Translations under genes and position numbers: made by a program
Part shown: piece after piece, positions 46,201-57,102 of the stretch
Layout: the number at the start of each line of letters is the position of its first letter
Position numbering within the stretch: the first letter of the stretch is position 1
Assembly: GCF_019175385.1 (NCBI RefSeq)
Contig: NC_083339.1
Span: forward strand, 49,094,282 to 49,158,281
Length of the DNA stretch: 64,000 nt
Reading direction: 5' to 3'
DNA from: Lycium barbarum
Lineage: Eukaryota; Streptophyta; Magnoliopsida; Solanales; Solanaceae
Notes under the pieces: model-generated
What the model was told of the DNA's origin: nothing
Database searches by the model: none
What the model saw: the letters and a program-made list of their open reading frames with translations, nothing else

Positions 46201-49200
46201 ATGCCTCCAAAAAAGGCGACAGCGGCCCAGAAGGCCAAGGCAGCGGCCGCGGGAGAGACTAGTCGGGCCCAGAGGGTTACCAGGGCCCATGCACATATTG
46301 CTCCTGATATTTTGCCCCCGGCAGAGGGCTCTTCCACACCGCCACACGTAGAGGAGATTGGAGCAGCAGCAGCTGCAGGTCGAGGGGCGGCTCCACCGCC
46401 AGCTCCCGAGATTCCAGTACCTGAGCCTCCAGCTCCACGGCCAGGGACTGAGGATCAGACTATGAGAGAGGCAGTCCAGCTATTGACCAGACTTGTGGCA
46501 GGACAGGTTCAGGGGCACGGACTGGGAGGTGACCGGGCTTACAGGCGTGACAGTTCGAGAGCCCGTGAGTTCTTGACTTGTGGCCCTTCATAGTTCTTTG
46601 GGACAAAGCCCGAGGAGGATCCTGAGGAGTTTATCAGGAAGATGCGGCGCACCTTATAGTTGATTAATGCTTCCGCGACAGAGTCAGTCACGTTGGCTTC
46701 GTACCGGTTGTATGATGTAGCGGCTAATTGGTACGAGTCATGGGAGTTATCCAGAGGTGACGGTGCTCCCCCAGCAGTTTGGGATGATTTTTCTCAGGCT
46801 TTTCTTAGCCATTTTCTGCCTCCGGAGTTACGGCGGGCCAAGGCTGACAGATGTTTATTGCTGAGACAGAGGGGTCGCAGTGTTCGAGAGTACAGTATGG
46901 AGTTTGACTCATTGGCCCGATACGCACCTGCTGTGGTAGCTACTATGGCTGACAGGATGCACAGGTACATTATGGGGATGGACCGTTATTTTGTCGACAG
47001 CTGTTTGGTATTGGCTGCTCAGCCCGGCATGGATATTGCCCGGATTCAGGCGCACGCCCAGGGCATGGAGGACCGGCATAGGGAGCGTCAGCCTGATAGG
47101 AGCCAGGATCGGAGGCAGCCCAAGAGGGCCAGATCATCCGGGTATTCGGGAGTGTTTTGGGGCAGACAGCCTCAGCAGCAGCAGCAGCCTAGCAGATATC
47201 CATCCCAGCCGGCACAGAGTGCACCTCCACAGCCTACAGGTAGCAGATTTGATAGCCCAGGGTATTCAGGAGCAGGTCAGAGCTCCAGGGCTTCAGGTTC
47301 GCGGACAGATAGGGGTTCTGGTCAGACGAGGCCACCTAGGCCTCAGTGTTCTTATTGTGGCAGATACCATCCTGGGGAGTGCTACAGAGCCACCGGTGCA
47401 TGTTTTTCTTGTGGCCGTCAGGGCCATTCTGTGAGAGATTGCCCGTATAAGGGTAGTTCGGGTGGTGCAGCGCAGCCTACCGGATCAGCTGCCGGGTCAT
47501 CATCTTCATCAGTGGCTATGCGCCCTACGGGGCCAGGTACTTCAGCACCAGCGGGTCGCGGCAGAGGCCGTGGTGGAGCTTCTGGTACTAGCGGTCCTTC
47601 GAACCGTATTTATGCTTTGTCCAGCCGCCAGGACCAGGAGGCATCGCCTAATGTCGTTACAGGTACATTATTGGTCTTCTCTCGGTCTGTGTATGCATTG
47701 ATTGATCCAGGTTCGACTTTGTCATATATTTCGCCCCTTGTTGCTAGTAAAATTGGTATAACGTCCGAGCCTATAGAGTCATTTGAGGTAGCTACACCGA
47801 TCGGGGACTTTATTATAGCAAGACAGGTTTATAAAGACTGTTCTGTAATTATATGTGGCCGAGATACTAAGGCAGATCTGGTGGAGTTAGATATGATCGA
47901 GTTCGATGTTATTATGGGTATGGACTGGCTAGCTTCCTGTTATGCCAATGTTGACTGCCAAAATAAGGTAGTTCGTTTCCAGTTTCCCGGGGAGCTAGTT
48001 ATAGAATAGGCAGGTAATACTGCATCGCCGAAAGGTAAGTTTATTTCATACCTTAAGGCGAAGAAAATGATCAGAAAGGGTTATTTTTATCATCTGGTTC
48101 GGGTACAAGACTTGACAGCAGAAACGCCGACTCTTCAGTCAGTTCCCGTGGTTAATGAATTTCCAGATGTATTCCCAGATGAGCTTCCAGGCCTTCCTCC
48201 AGAGCGGGAGATAGATTTTACTATTGATTTGCTTCCAGATACTCAGCCGATATCTATTCCCCCGTACAGAATGGCTCCGGCAGAATTGAAAGAACTGAAA
48301 GAGTAGCTGAAAGATCTGTTAGAAAAGGGTTTTATCAGACCCAGTACTTCGCCTTGGGGAGCTCCGGTATTATTTGTGCGGAAGAAAGACGGGTCGCTGC
48401 GTATGTGTATTGATTATCGGCAGCTGAATAAGGTAACCATAAAGAATAAATACCCCCTCCCCAGAATTGATGACTTGTTTGATCAGTTGCAGGGCGCCAA
48501 ATATTTTTCGAAGATAGATCTTCGGTCTGGCTATCATCAGGTACGAGTACGAGAGGCCGATATTCCTAAGACGGCATTCCGGACCAGATATGGGCATTAT
48601 GAATTCAGAGTTATGTCATTTGGGTTAACTAATGCTCCTGCGGTATTCATGGATCTAATGAACCGAGTATTCAGGCCGTTCTTGGATATGTTCGTAATTG
48701 TATTTATCGATGACATTCTGGTCTATTCTCAGTCCGAGGCAGAGCACGTAGATCATCTGAGAGCGGTATTAGGGGTACTTCGGCATCAGAAATTATATGC
48801 AAAATTTTCTAAATGTGAATTCTGGCTGGCTTCAGTGGCATTCTTGGGACATATTATTGCAGCTGATGGTGTCCGGGTGGATACACAGAAGATTGAGGCC
48901 GTGAAGAATTGGCCCAGACCCACGACGCCCACGGAGGTACGTAGTTTTCTGGGGTTAGCAGGCTATTACAGGAGATTTGTGGAAAAGTTTGCTTCGATTT
49001 CAGCGCCTTTGACAAGGCTAACTCAGAAGGGAGCTAAGTTCCAGTGGACCGATGCATGTGAACGAAGCTTCCAGTTGCTGAAAGAGAAGTTGACTTCAGC
49101 TCCAGTTCTGACTCTTCCAGAGGGACCCGATGGATATGTTATTTATTGTGACGCTTCTGGCATGGGATTGGGCTGTGTATTGATGCAGCATGGCAGAGTT

Positions 49201-51120
49201 ATAGCTTATGCTTCCCGACAGCTCAAAAAGCATGAAAAGAATTATCCTACCCACGATCTGGAGCTTGCAGCGGTGATTCATGCTCTGAAGATATGGAGAC
49301 ATTATTTATATGGCGTTCATGTGGATATCTATACAGATCATAAGAGTCTCCAGTATATTTTTAAGCAGAAAGAGCTTAATTTGCGACAGCGGAGGTGGCT
49401 GGAGCTCCTGAAAGACTATGATATGGATATTCTGTATCATCCGGGTAAGGCTAATGTCGTTGCAGATGCACACAGCCGGAAATCTATGGGCAATTTAGCA
49501 GATTTACAGCCAGACAGGAAAGAGATAGTACGTGACATTCATTAGTTGGCTAATCTTGGGGTTCGTCTGGCCGATTCTGGCGGTACACGGATTTCTGTCC
49601 GAGGGACTTCTAAATCATCTATTAAGGAAGATATCAGGCGACATCAATATGAAGATCCTGTTTTAGCTCGATACAGAGACACAGCCTATGATAAGGAGAA
49701 GACTCCGTTCGAGTTTACACCAGACGGAACCTTACTATACAGAGGCAGGTTGTGTGTACCTGATATTGCAGGGCTGCGGCAGCAGGTTATGGGCGAGGCA
49801 CACTATGCTCGCTATTCTGTTCATCCTGGGTCTACGAAGATGTACCATGATCTTAGATGCCTATACTGGTGGGATGGCATGAAACGGGATATCGCAGAGT
49901 TCGTCGCCCAGTGTCGAAATTGTCAGCAGGTCAAAATTGAACATCAGAAACCGGGTGGACTATTGCAAGAAATGGAAATTCCGACGTGGAAGTGGGAGAT
50001 CATTAATATGGACTTCATTACAGGTTTGCCTCGCACTCCACGGAAGTATGATTCCATCTGGGTTATTGTTGATAGGCTGACAAAATCAACCCATTTTCTC
50101 CCCGTCAGAACTACTTACTCCGCTGAGGATTATGCCAGGCTTTATATTAAAGAAATTTTGCGACTTCATGGAGTTCCTATATCTATTATCACTGACAGAG
50201 GTGCTCAGTTCACAGCGAACTTCTGGAGATCTTTTCAGGAAGGATTAGGGACTCAGCTGAGCCTGAGCACAGCTTTCCATCCTCAGAGTGACGGACAGGC
50301 CGAGCGCACTATCCAGACGCTTGAAGATATGTTGCGGGCCTGTGTTATTGATTTCAGAGGTAGCTGGGAGGATCACTTGCCATTGATTGAATTTTCTTAT
50401 AATAACAGCTACCATTCCAGCATCCAGATGGCTCCGTACGAGGCTTTATATGGTAGGAAATGCAGGTCACCTATTGGCTGGTTTGATATTGGCGAGACAG
50501 AGCTAATTGGCCCAGATATGATCCATCAGGCCGTTGATAAGGTGAAACTTATCCGAGGGCGACTATTGGCAGCCCAGAGTCGACAGAAATCATACGCTGA
50601 TAAACGGCGTCGTCCTTTGGAATTCCAGGTTGGTGATTGGGTATTTCTGAAGGTATCGCCTATGAAAGGCGTAATGTGGATCGGCAGAAAGGGCAAACTT
50701 AGTCCGCGTTATATTAGGCCTTATCTGATTGTGCGGAAAATTGGAAATGTCGCCTATGAGTTAGATCTGCCATCTTATTTGGAAGCGGTACATCCGGTAT
50801 TCCATGTCTCTATGCTCCGCAAATGCATTGGCGATCCCTCCAAAATATTTACTACGGATGATATTCAGGTGACGGAGCAGTTATCGTACGAGGAGCAGCC
50901 CGTATCCATTTTGGACCGTCAGGTAAGGAGGCTCCGGAACAAAGATGTAGCCTCTGTTAAGGTGTTGTGGCGGAATGATAATAGGGAGGAAATGACCTGG
51001 GAGGCCGAAGAGGAGATGAAGAAGAAATATCCTCATTTGTTCCATACGGCCACAGGTAATCCTGAATCCTTACTTAATTCTGTTTCACTAATGAATGTGC
51101 GTCATATGTGCTGTCTATAA
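46201..51120 (+). pseudogene. Tekay gag-pol polyprotein with five amber codons
   Basis: The ATG at 46201 follows a TTTGCAG that could be a splice acceptor. The frame is continuous to TAA at 51118, 1639 codons without a frameshift. Domains in order: gag; a half zinc motif (CSYCGRYHPGEC) and a CCHC knuckle (CFSCGRQGHSVRDC, residues 401-414); aspartic protease (IDPGSTLSY, catalytic Asp 502); reverse transcriptase with FIDD at 835-838; RNase H (CDASG, Asp 984); integrase zinc finger (His 1201 to Cys 1238); catalytic Asp 1291, Asp 1332 and Glu 1368, the last two with D(35)E spacing; chromodomain from about 1561. Ambers lie at 46591, 46657, 48007, 48304 and 49543. The length is usual for Tekay. All catalytic residues that I can see are present; only the stops disable it. 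Confidence 0.95.
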
Positions 51121-51187
51121 ATATAAACTCCCCCGAAGTATTCTCAGACCCTATAGGATTAATTTAACATTCGAGGACGAATGTTCT

Positions 51188-51212
51188 AAAGGGGGGGGGG
51201 GGGGGGGGAGGA
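51188..51212 (+). other. Polypurine tract with a run of 18 G
   Basis: AAA, then G18 (51191-51208), then AGGA, ending directly at the 3' LTR start. The conserved word CATTCGAGGACGAATGTTC precedes it. Related tracts in the window have five to seven G. Confidence 0.9.
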
Positions 51213-53703
51213 TGTTATATCCCGTGTTTTAACACGTTGGAAAAATTTGAAAATATTCTTGGCTTGTAAGAAATAAGGTTATAATTAATTTTTATTTGAC
51301 ATAGGAGTTGTGTATGAAAGCATATTAATGTGGAAGTGTCGAATAAGGCCAAGGGCAAATTTGGAATTTTGGGAATTAGTTTCGGAAATTACAAAATGTG
51401 ACATATAAGTCATTGAGCCAAAATAATTCAATGAAAAATTAAGGCCCAATGCTAAGGGGTGGCCGGCCAACATAGTGGCCAAGCCCATGATTTTATTAAT
51501 TTTCCCATGTGTTTAATTAATAAGGGGACCATGTTATATATATATCATCTTATCCCTTAGATTGTTCAAGAAGCATAGAACAAACAAAAAACAAAACAAG
51601 AGAGAGCAAGAAGAAGAGGGCTCGGGTTTGGCTTGGAAAAATCACCCCCAAACATATTGCTCCTAAAATTTTTCTCTTGGTGAATTTCTACTAAGTTGAG
51701 GTCCCTTTATAACTTGGTGTAGTTGCTTTGGAAGAAAGAACACTTGGTGCCTCAATTTGATCACTTATTCAAGTGAAGAAGACTAGAAAATAAGGTAAGA
51801 ATTTATCTCTTTTTATTGTGTTATGATGTTTTTTTTGTGTTGTAGTATGTGGGAATGAGTTGATTGTATGGAAAATTGGAAGATTTCAAAGTGGGATTGG
51901 AATATGGTGTGTAGCCGTGAGGGTATATGTGTTGTATACCTATAATGTGTTGAACTATGTTATATTTTAGTTGTGAATGTGATGGAATTCATATTGTGAA
52001 TGAAAGTTGAATAAATTTGGTTGAATTGATAAATAGAGCAATTGGCCGTGTGGTATATTGGAGTAGGAATAGAAATGGATTAAGTTGTTTAGTGTGTTAG
52101 TGTGTTATTGTGATTCTTGCAATGTGAACGAAAGTAAAACAATATGAGTTTGCTTTGAAATGGAATGTAGAAACTTATATCGCTTTAGTATGATCTTACG
52201 ACATTATGAAAGTGAAGTTATTAGGTTGCTAATTAGGACAAGTATTGATGAACTTGGAAGTTGGAATCATGTTATGAATATGTACGCCAAAGATTAGAAG
52301 TTTTGAATAAGTTATGACTTCGGCGGAAAGTTTGTATATTATGTATATCGTGTGTATAACTTGAGGAAACGATATGAAATGTTTCTAAAACCATATTGTG
52401 ATGATCTTGATTGATAATGAATGTGAAATCATTGATATTAGTTTGAAGATTTGGGTGGGAGTGAAGGTTATGTCACTTTGTTAGAATGATGGCTAGTTGA
52501 AGGATATTGTGTCTCTAGTGTTTGTTGTTGATGTTGATGTTGTTGTTTGGGTTGTTGTTGATGGTTTTGAGCCGAGTTGAATTCTCGGGGGTGCTATATG
52601 TATAGGGGAAGTGCTGCCGAAATTTCGGTAGGCAAGTATGCATTAAGTTGAATTTATGGCATCCATAACTCACAATGGGTAAATGTGACCATTTGCAGAT
52701 TTTCGACGAAACGGAGAGTGAGCTTGGATAGGCTTAAAAAGCTCAAGAGGTATGTAAAGCTACCCCGATCCTTCTTTTGGCATGCCTAAGGGTATTAGAA
52801 TCGGATTCGGGCCTTGAAAGACTTTCTGCCCCTCGGAATCCGCAAGTGAAAATATCACTTTTTCTTTCAATAAGATTAAACTCTTTTGGTACGCTTTCTT
52901 GGAAATTATGCAAACTTTCTCTAAACTACTTGGAAAGCTATAGAGCGTCCGTAGAACCTTTGTAGGCGACCCCAAAAGTTTAAAATATGTAATTTGAGCC
53001 CACCGCCTTGCTTATCCCGAGGTGGGCCCACTATTCCCGGTTTTGCCCTTATTGTACTTAAGTCCTATTTTCGAACGGTTTTTGAAAGAAATGTTTTGAC
53101 TACCATCCTCATTACCTGACAAACATGGTTTTAAATACTCCATTAATTCTGATAAATTGTTTTGACACTCGAAACTCATTTACTATGATCCCTTCCGACT
53201 TCATTGGATCGGTTTGTCTTTGATATGCTTCATCGAGTCTATGGAAACATTTATGATATTTTAATTGCATTAGTCTCTCACTACTCCATTCGTGGATGCC
53301 CCAATGTTTCCCACACTAAGCCCGGGCCAGGATATGTTGTCAAGCGTGATCCTTTGCATTGTTCGCCGTGCCTCGATGTGAGGGGGCAGGTATACGCGTA
53401 CATGGGTTTGTGGAGTATGTTGTGCCATGTACGCTTGTTCTGATATGATTTGCTATGGCCATTTGATATGACATATTATGATACGGGGTTATGCCCCTTT
53501 TCTGATTCTTCTGTGTTGTGGCACCAGCGTCGGGTGGGTGGCCACGTTCTGTCTGCCGAGTCCCTTGGCAGGGGCCGGATTTGATATGACATATGTTTCT
53601 GTACCCACTCTGCATGTTTGAAAATATATATCTGATACTTTGGATATTCTGTTTACTTTCTACACGTCCTGTACCAGTTATGAGTTTGTTTATGTAATTC
53701 AGG

Positions 53704-53774
53704 CTTTACATATTCAGTACATATTTCGTACTGACCCCCTTTCCTCGGGGGCTGCGTTTTCATGCCGCGCAGGT
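53704..53774 (+). promoter_or_regulatory. LTR hairpin module, copy 8
   Basis: CAGTAC-N7-GTACTG, CCCCC-N7-GGGGG and CTGCG-N11-CGCAG, all complementary. Absent from the 5' LTR of the same element through deletion. Confidence 0.6.
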
Positions 53775-53903
53775 ACCGACGACAGGTTTGCCGATCCGTC
53801 TGTCTAGGATATCTTTTCTGCCATTTGGAGCGCTCTTTTATTCAGAGCCATCTTTTGGTACAGTCTGTCACTTCTATATATGTATATTCTCGCTCATGGG
53901 TAC

Positions 53904-53922
53904 GGCGGGGCCCTGTCCCGCC
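53904..53922 (+). promoter_or_regulatory. LTR fourth hairpin
   Basis: GGCGGG, loop GCCCTGT, CCCGCC. Counterparts with the same or nearly the same loop lie at 18144-18162 (GTCAGG/CCTGAC), 27374-27392, 45626-45644 and, on the minus strand, near 56589-56607 (GACGGG/CCCGTC). Confidence 0.6.
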
Positions 53923-54281
53923 ATATGATTCTGTTGGTCTGTTTAGAGGTCTGTAGACATGTTTGTGGGTTGGGGCTTTTCTGTACAGATGTGTGCTTAT
54001 GTTGTGTTTGGGTGATCCTATTCGCCGCGGCGGCTGGTCCGCATATCTTTAACTGTTGCTTTGTTGGTTGCTTTGTTGGCCCTGTGTGGTCTTTGTTGGT
54101 ATTTTCTGCGTGCAGGGTATATGGGATAGTCCGTAAAACAAAGGAAACTCTGCCGAAATTTTTCTGGAAATTATCCAAATTTGAAATAAAGCCTTGTCGG
54201 CTTCTGCCATGTACTAGAATGCATTTGAGTGCCCAGATCGGGCGCTAGTCACGGCCTACGGGGTTGGGTCGTGACACTAGT

Positions 54282-54786
54282 ACCTAACACGACGAGCGGT
54301 AAGCACGGTTTGCAACCCATAACCACCCCTTCCCCCTATTTTTTTTGCTAATTTTAACACAACAATAACAATAACATGGCCAACATATATAACATATTTA
54401 CATGATTCCTAGCCTTATACTCATCACAAGAACCACACCAAACTGCCCACACGACGACAACAACAACAGCTTATACGATTCCCCGCGATTAATTCTGTAT
54501 TTCTCATCTCACAATTTAGCTATGATATGGAAGAACTTAAATATATCTAAGGAGAGGAGAATTATTACCTTATAAGCCAAGAACTACTCTTCTTCAACCT
54601 TACTTTACTTCGAAGAAAGCCCAGACTCAACAACACGATAAAGACAGAACAACGAGATCAAAGCGGCGTGTAAAACCTGTATGTTGTTCTTGACGAGAAC
54701 TATACTTTGATCTCTTGAAAATTTTCATGTTACTGCATAGAGGGAGTATCATGTTGTTGTTCCACATAATTTGTGCTATGCATAAT
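54282..54786 (-). mobile_element. Tekay-like LTR, right part after the insertion
   Basis: Continuation of 41589-43171 beyond the target duplication. It resembles 13560-14310 of another LTR (CCGCGATTAATTCTGT, AAGAACTACTCTTC). Its true start is not seen; it is cut by the LTR at 54787. Confidence 0.55.
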
Positions 54787-56257
54787 TGTAATGACCCGTT
54801 AGGTCATTTTGGTTGCTTTCGTTGTTCTGCCTATTTTGCCCTTCTAAAACAGCCCTTTTGCTCCTTTTGGGATTTTGATAAGTTAAGTAACCTTTAATTG
54901 TTAAGTTGACTTTAGGCATCTTTGGGGGTAATTGTGCCTTTTGGGATTTTTGTTGGTCCCGTTAGCTTCGGGATGTCAATTATAAGCCGTTGAATTGTTT
55001 GGTTCAGTTTCTGAGGGTCTTGGGGGGGGGGGGGGGGGGGGAGAAGGGGTCATTTTGTTGGAAAGTTGGTTTTTTCTCGTTCGGGGTTGACTTGGTCAAC
55101 GCGACCCCTTTTGGAAATTTTGAGTGCGCGAGTGAGTTCGTAGCTCATTTTTATATGTTTCTGCATATTTGATTTGTCTCGGGGAGGTTCCGGGAGAGTC
55201 TCGAGATTTCGGGTGTTGAGAGTTAAAAATTAGATTTTTCTGGTTCTGGTGTTCGTGCAGGCGCGAACGGGGTCCCGCCCCTGCGGACGCACTCCGACAA
55301 GAGGAGGACCACAGGAGCGAAGGACTACTGGGTTGACCTTGATCCGCCCCTACTAAGGATTTATCGCAGTTGCGAATACGCAGCCGTGAACTGGGCTCCG
55401 CCGCTGCGAGCTTGTGGTTCTTTGGAGAAATACACCGTGGCAAAGTCTCTTCCGCTGGTGCGTGTTCGCCGATGCGAACCTAGGTGCGCAGATCGTTGAA
55501 CGGAATATGGTTCTTTTAGTATCTTTTCCCTTTGTCTTTTCATTCAAAACCCTTAAGCCTTGAGAGCGAATTTGGAGGTGAGGGAAGGAGTTCCAATAAG
55601 AAGACCTTTGGGTAAGTGTTCTAATGGGATATTTTTGTTATTCCATCTATTAAGATCATAATCCATGCTTCGAATATTGATTTTTAAGAGTAATAATAAA
55701 GGGTTTTGGAACCCAACTTGGAAATTTGGGGTTTTAGAAATTGAGCATGAATTAGTGATTATTTTTGGATGATTTTCAATTTATGGGTTATATTGAGTAT
55801 GAGGATCATGATTCTAGTTTCAATTTACTATTTTTCCCTTTTGGGTTCGGAATCCTAATTTTAGGGCTAAATTTGGAGGTGTTGGATTATGTAGCAATAG
55901 GGGTATTGATAGACTCATATTCTAATGAATAACCTTTATTTGACTAGACTTTGTTAGTTTGGAGATTATTCGGAGTGGTAAGAGGGTGTCGTGTTACGAG
56001 ATTCAGCATTCTAGGCATGTTGAGACCTTGAACTCTATGTTGAGACCTTGAACAATTTCTTGAATGTGTTTATTGGCTAAAATGAACCTAATAAGAGGGA
56101 ATCGGGGTGAATTAAGGGGGTTCCGATACTTTTAAGGTGACGAGCACTAGTATTGGATACTGGTCATCATGGTATGGGTATTTGTGCAATTTCAATTGTA
56201 TAGTTTGATTTGAATGCCATGCTTTAGGAACTAGTTGATAGAATAGTATGATCCCTT
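54787..56257 (+). mobile_element. TGTAATGACCC-type LTR, interrupted at its right side
   Basis: It starts TGTAATGACCCGTTAGG, related to the inverted start at 11150. It contains about 20 G at 55022-55041 and a GC-rich patch at 55260-55470. It is cut at 56258 by the minus-strand Tekay element. Short frames on both strands in the GC-rich patch have no domain. Confidence 0.55.
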
Positions 56258-56747
56258 TGTCACGACCCAACCCCGTAAGCCGTGACTGGTGCCCGACATG
56301 GACACCCGTATACATACACTTTAGCTATATGTTCATTTCACATCAAACTCAATATGGATCTTATAACGACCAAACCATGGTCTCAAAACTGTCACATAAA
56401 TATTCATATAAATGCAAGCCGACAAGGCTGCCATCATATAATAATATCATATGCAAGCCGACAAGGCCGCCATCATATACGAACATCATACCATAACACA
56501 TCGTATAGACACAGCTGAACATAACCCATACACAACCCACACATATGTCCACAGACCTCTAAGAGTAGCAACAGTAATGTAATATATGACGGGACAGGGC
56601 CCCGTCGTACCCTTAGTCCACATAAGCATATAAATATATATCCGAGAAGGATTTGTACCAAAGTCTGGACTCCGGAACAATGGAGCTCTCCAAAATAGCA
56701 GAAGGGGAAAATCCTAAGCTGTCGGATCACCAAAGCGAATGTCTGCA

Positions 56748-56818
56748 CCTGCGGGCATGAAACGCAGCCCCCCCCGAAGAAAGGGGGTCAGTACGGAATA
56801 TGTACCGAGCATGTAAAG
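56748..56818 (-). promoter_or_regulatory. LTR hairpin module, copy 9
   Basis: CGGTAC-N7-GTACTG (one wobble), CCCCC-N7-GGGGG and CTGCG-N9-CGCAG. Confidence 0.6.
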
Positions 56819-57030
56819 CATGAAATATAGTAAACGGGATCATGATTTAAATAAGAAGTACAGAAAATGAGTACAATAACCAGAATACCAAATACTTGCT
56901 TTCGAAACATAAATCATGTATGTCAAAATCATATATCATATCCGGCCCCATTATGGGACTCGGTGAACATGGTCGCCACCCAGTCTCTGGCGCCATAACA
57001 CAACATAACTTTAGAATCTAATATATATCT

Positions 57031-57102
57031 CCGTAACACAGCATATCTCCGTAACACAGCATAACTTCATATCACAGCATAACTTCATAACACAGCATAA
57101 CT
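57031..57102. repeat. 18-bp tandem repeat
   Basis: Four units of 18 bp, for example CCGTAACACAGCATATCT, with few substitutions. Confidence 0.85.

Larger units (their letters stand above)
43172..54276 (+). mobile_element. Tekay-type Ty3/gypsy element, full length (11.1 kb)
   Basis: Complete element with perfect target duplication CTAGT (43167-43171 and 54277-54281). LTRs are 2826 and 3064 bp and, by eye, about 98-99 % identical outside one deletion, so the insertion is young. Primer-binding site, leader hairpin, one gag-pol frame and polypurine tract are all present. It inserted into the LTR that flanks it. Five amber codons and the damaged 5' LTR make it probably unable to move by itself. 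Confidence 0.96.
51213..54276 (+). repeat. 3' LTR, 3064 bp
   Basis: It runs from TGTTATATCCCGTG to GGGTCGTGACA and is complete. It includes the hairpin module at 53704-53774 and the fourth hairpin at 53904-53922. The reading frames in it are paralleled by those in the 5' LTR and code for nothing recognisable. Confidence 0.95.

Noticed and set aside
46591..49545. Amber codons as programmed readthrough or recoding sites
   Set aside because: There are five in one element at places where the related copy has sense codons, and they are not at the gag-pol border. Random decay explains them better.
55096..55547. Putative arginine-rich proteins on the minus strand
   Set aside because: The GC-rich patch of an LTR is repeated in degenerate form near 8150-8260; frames are not conserved.
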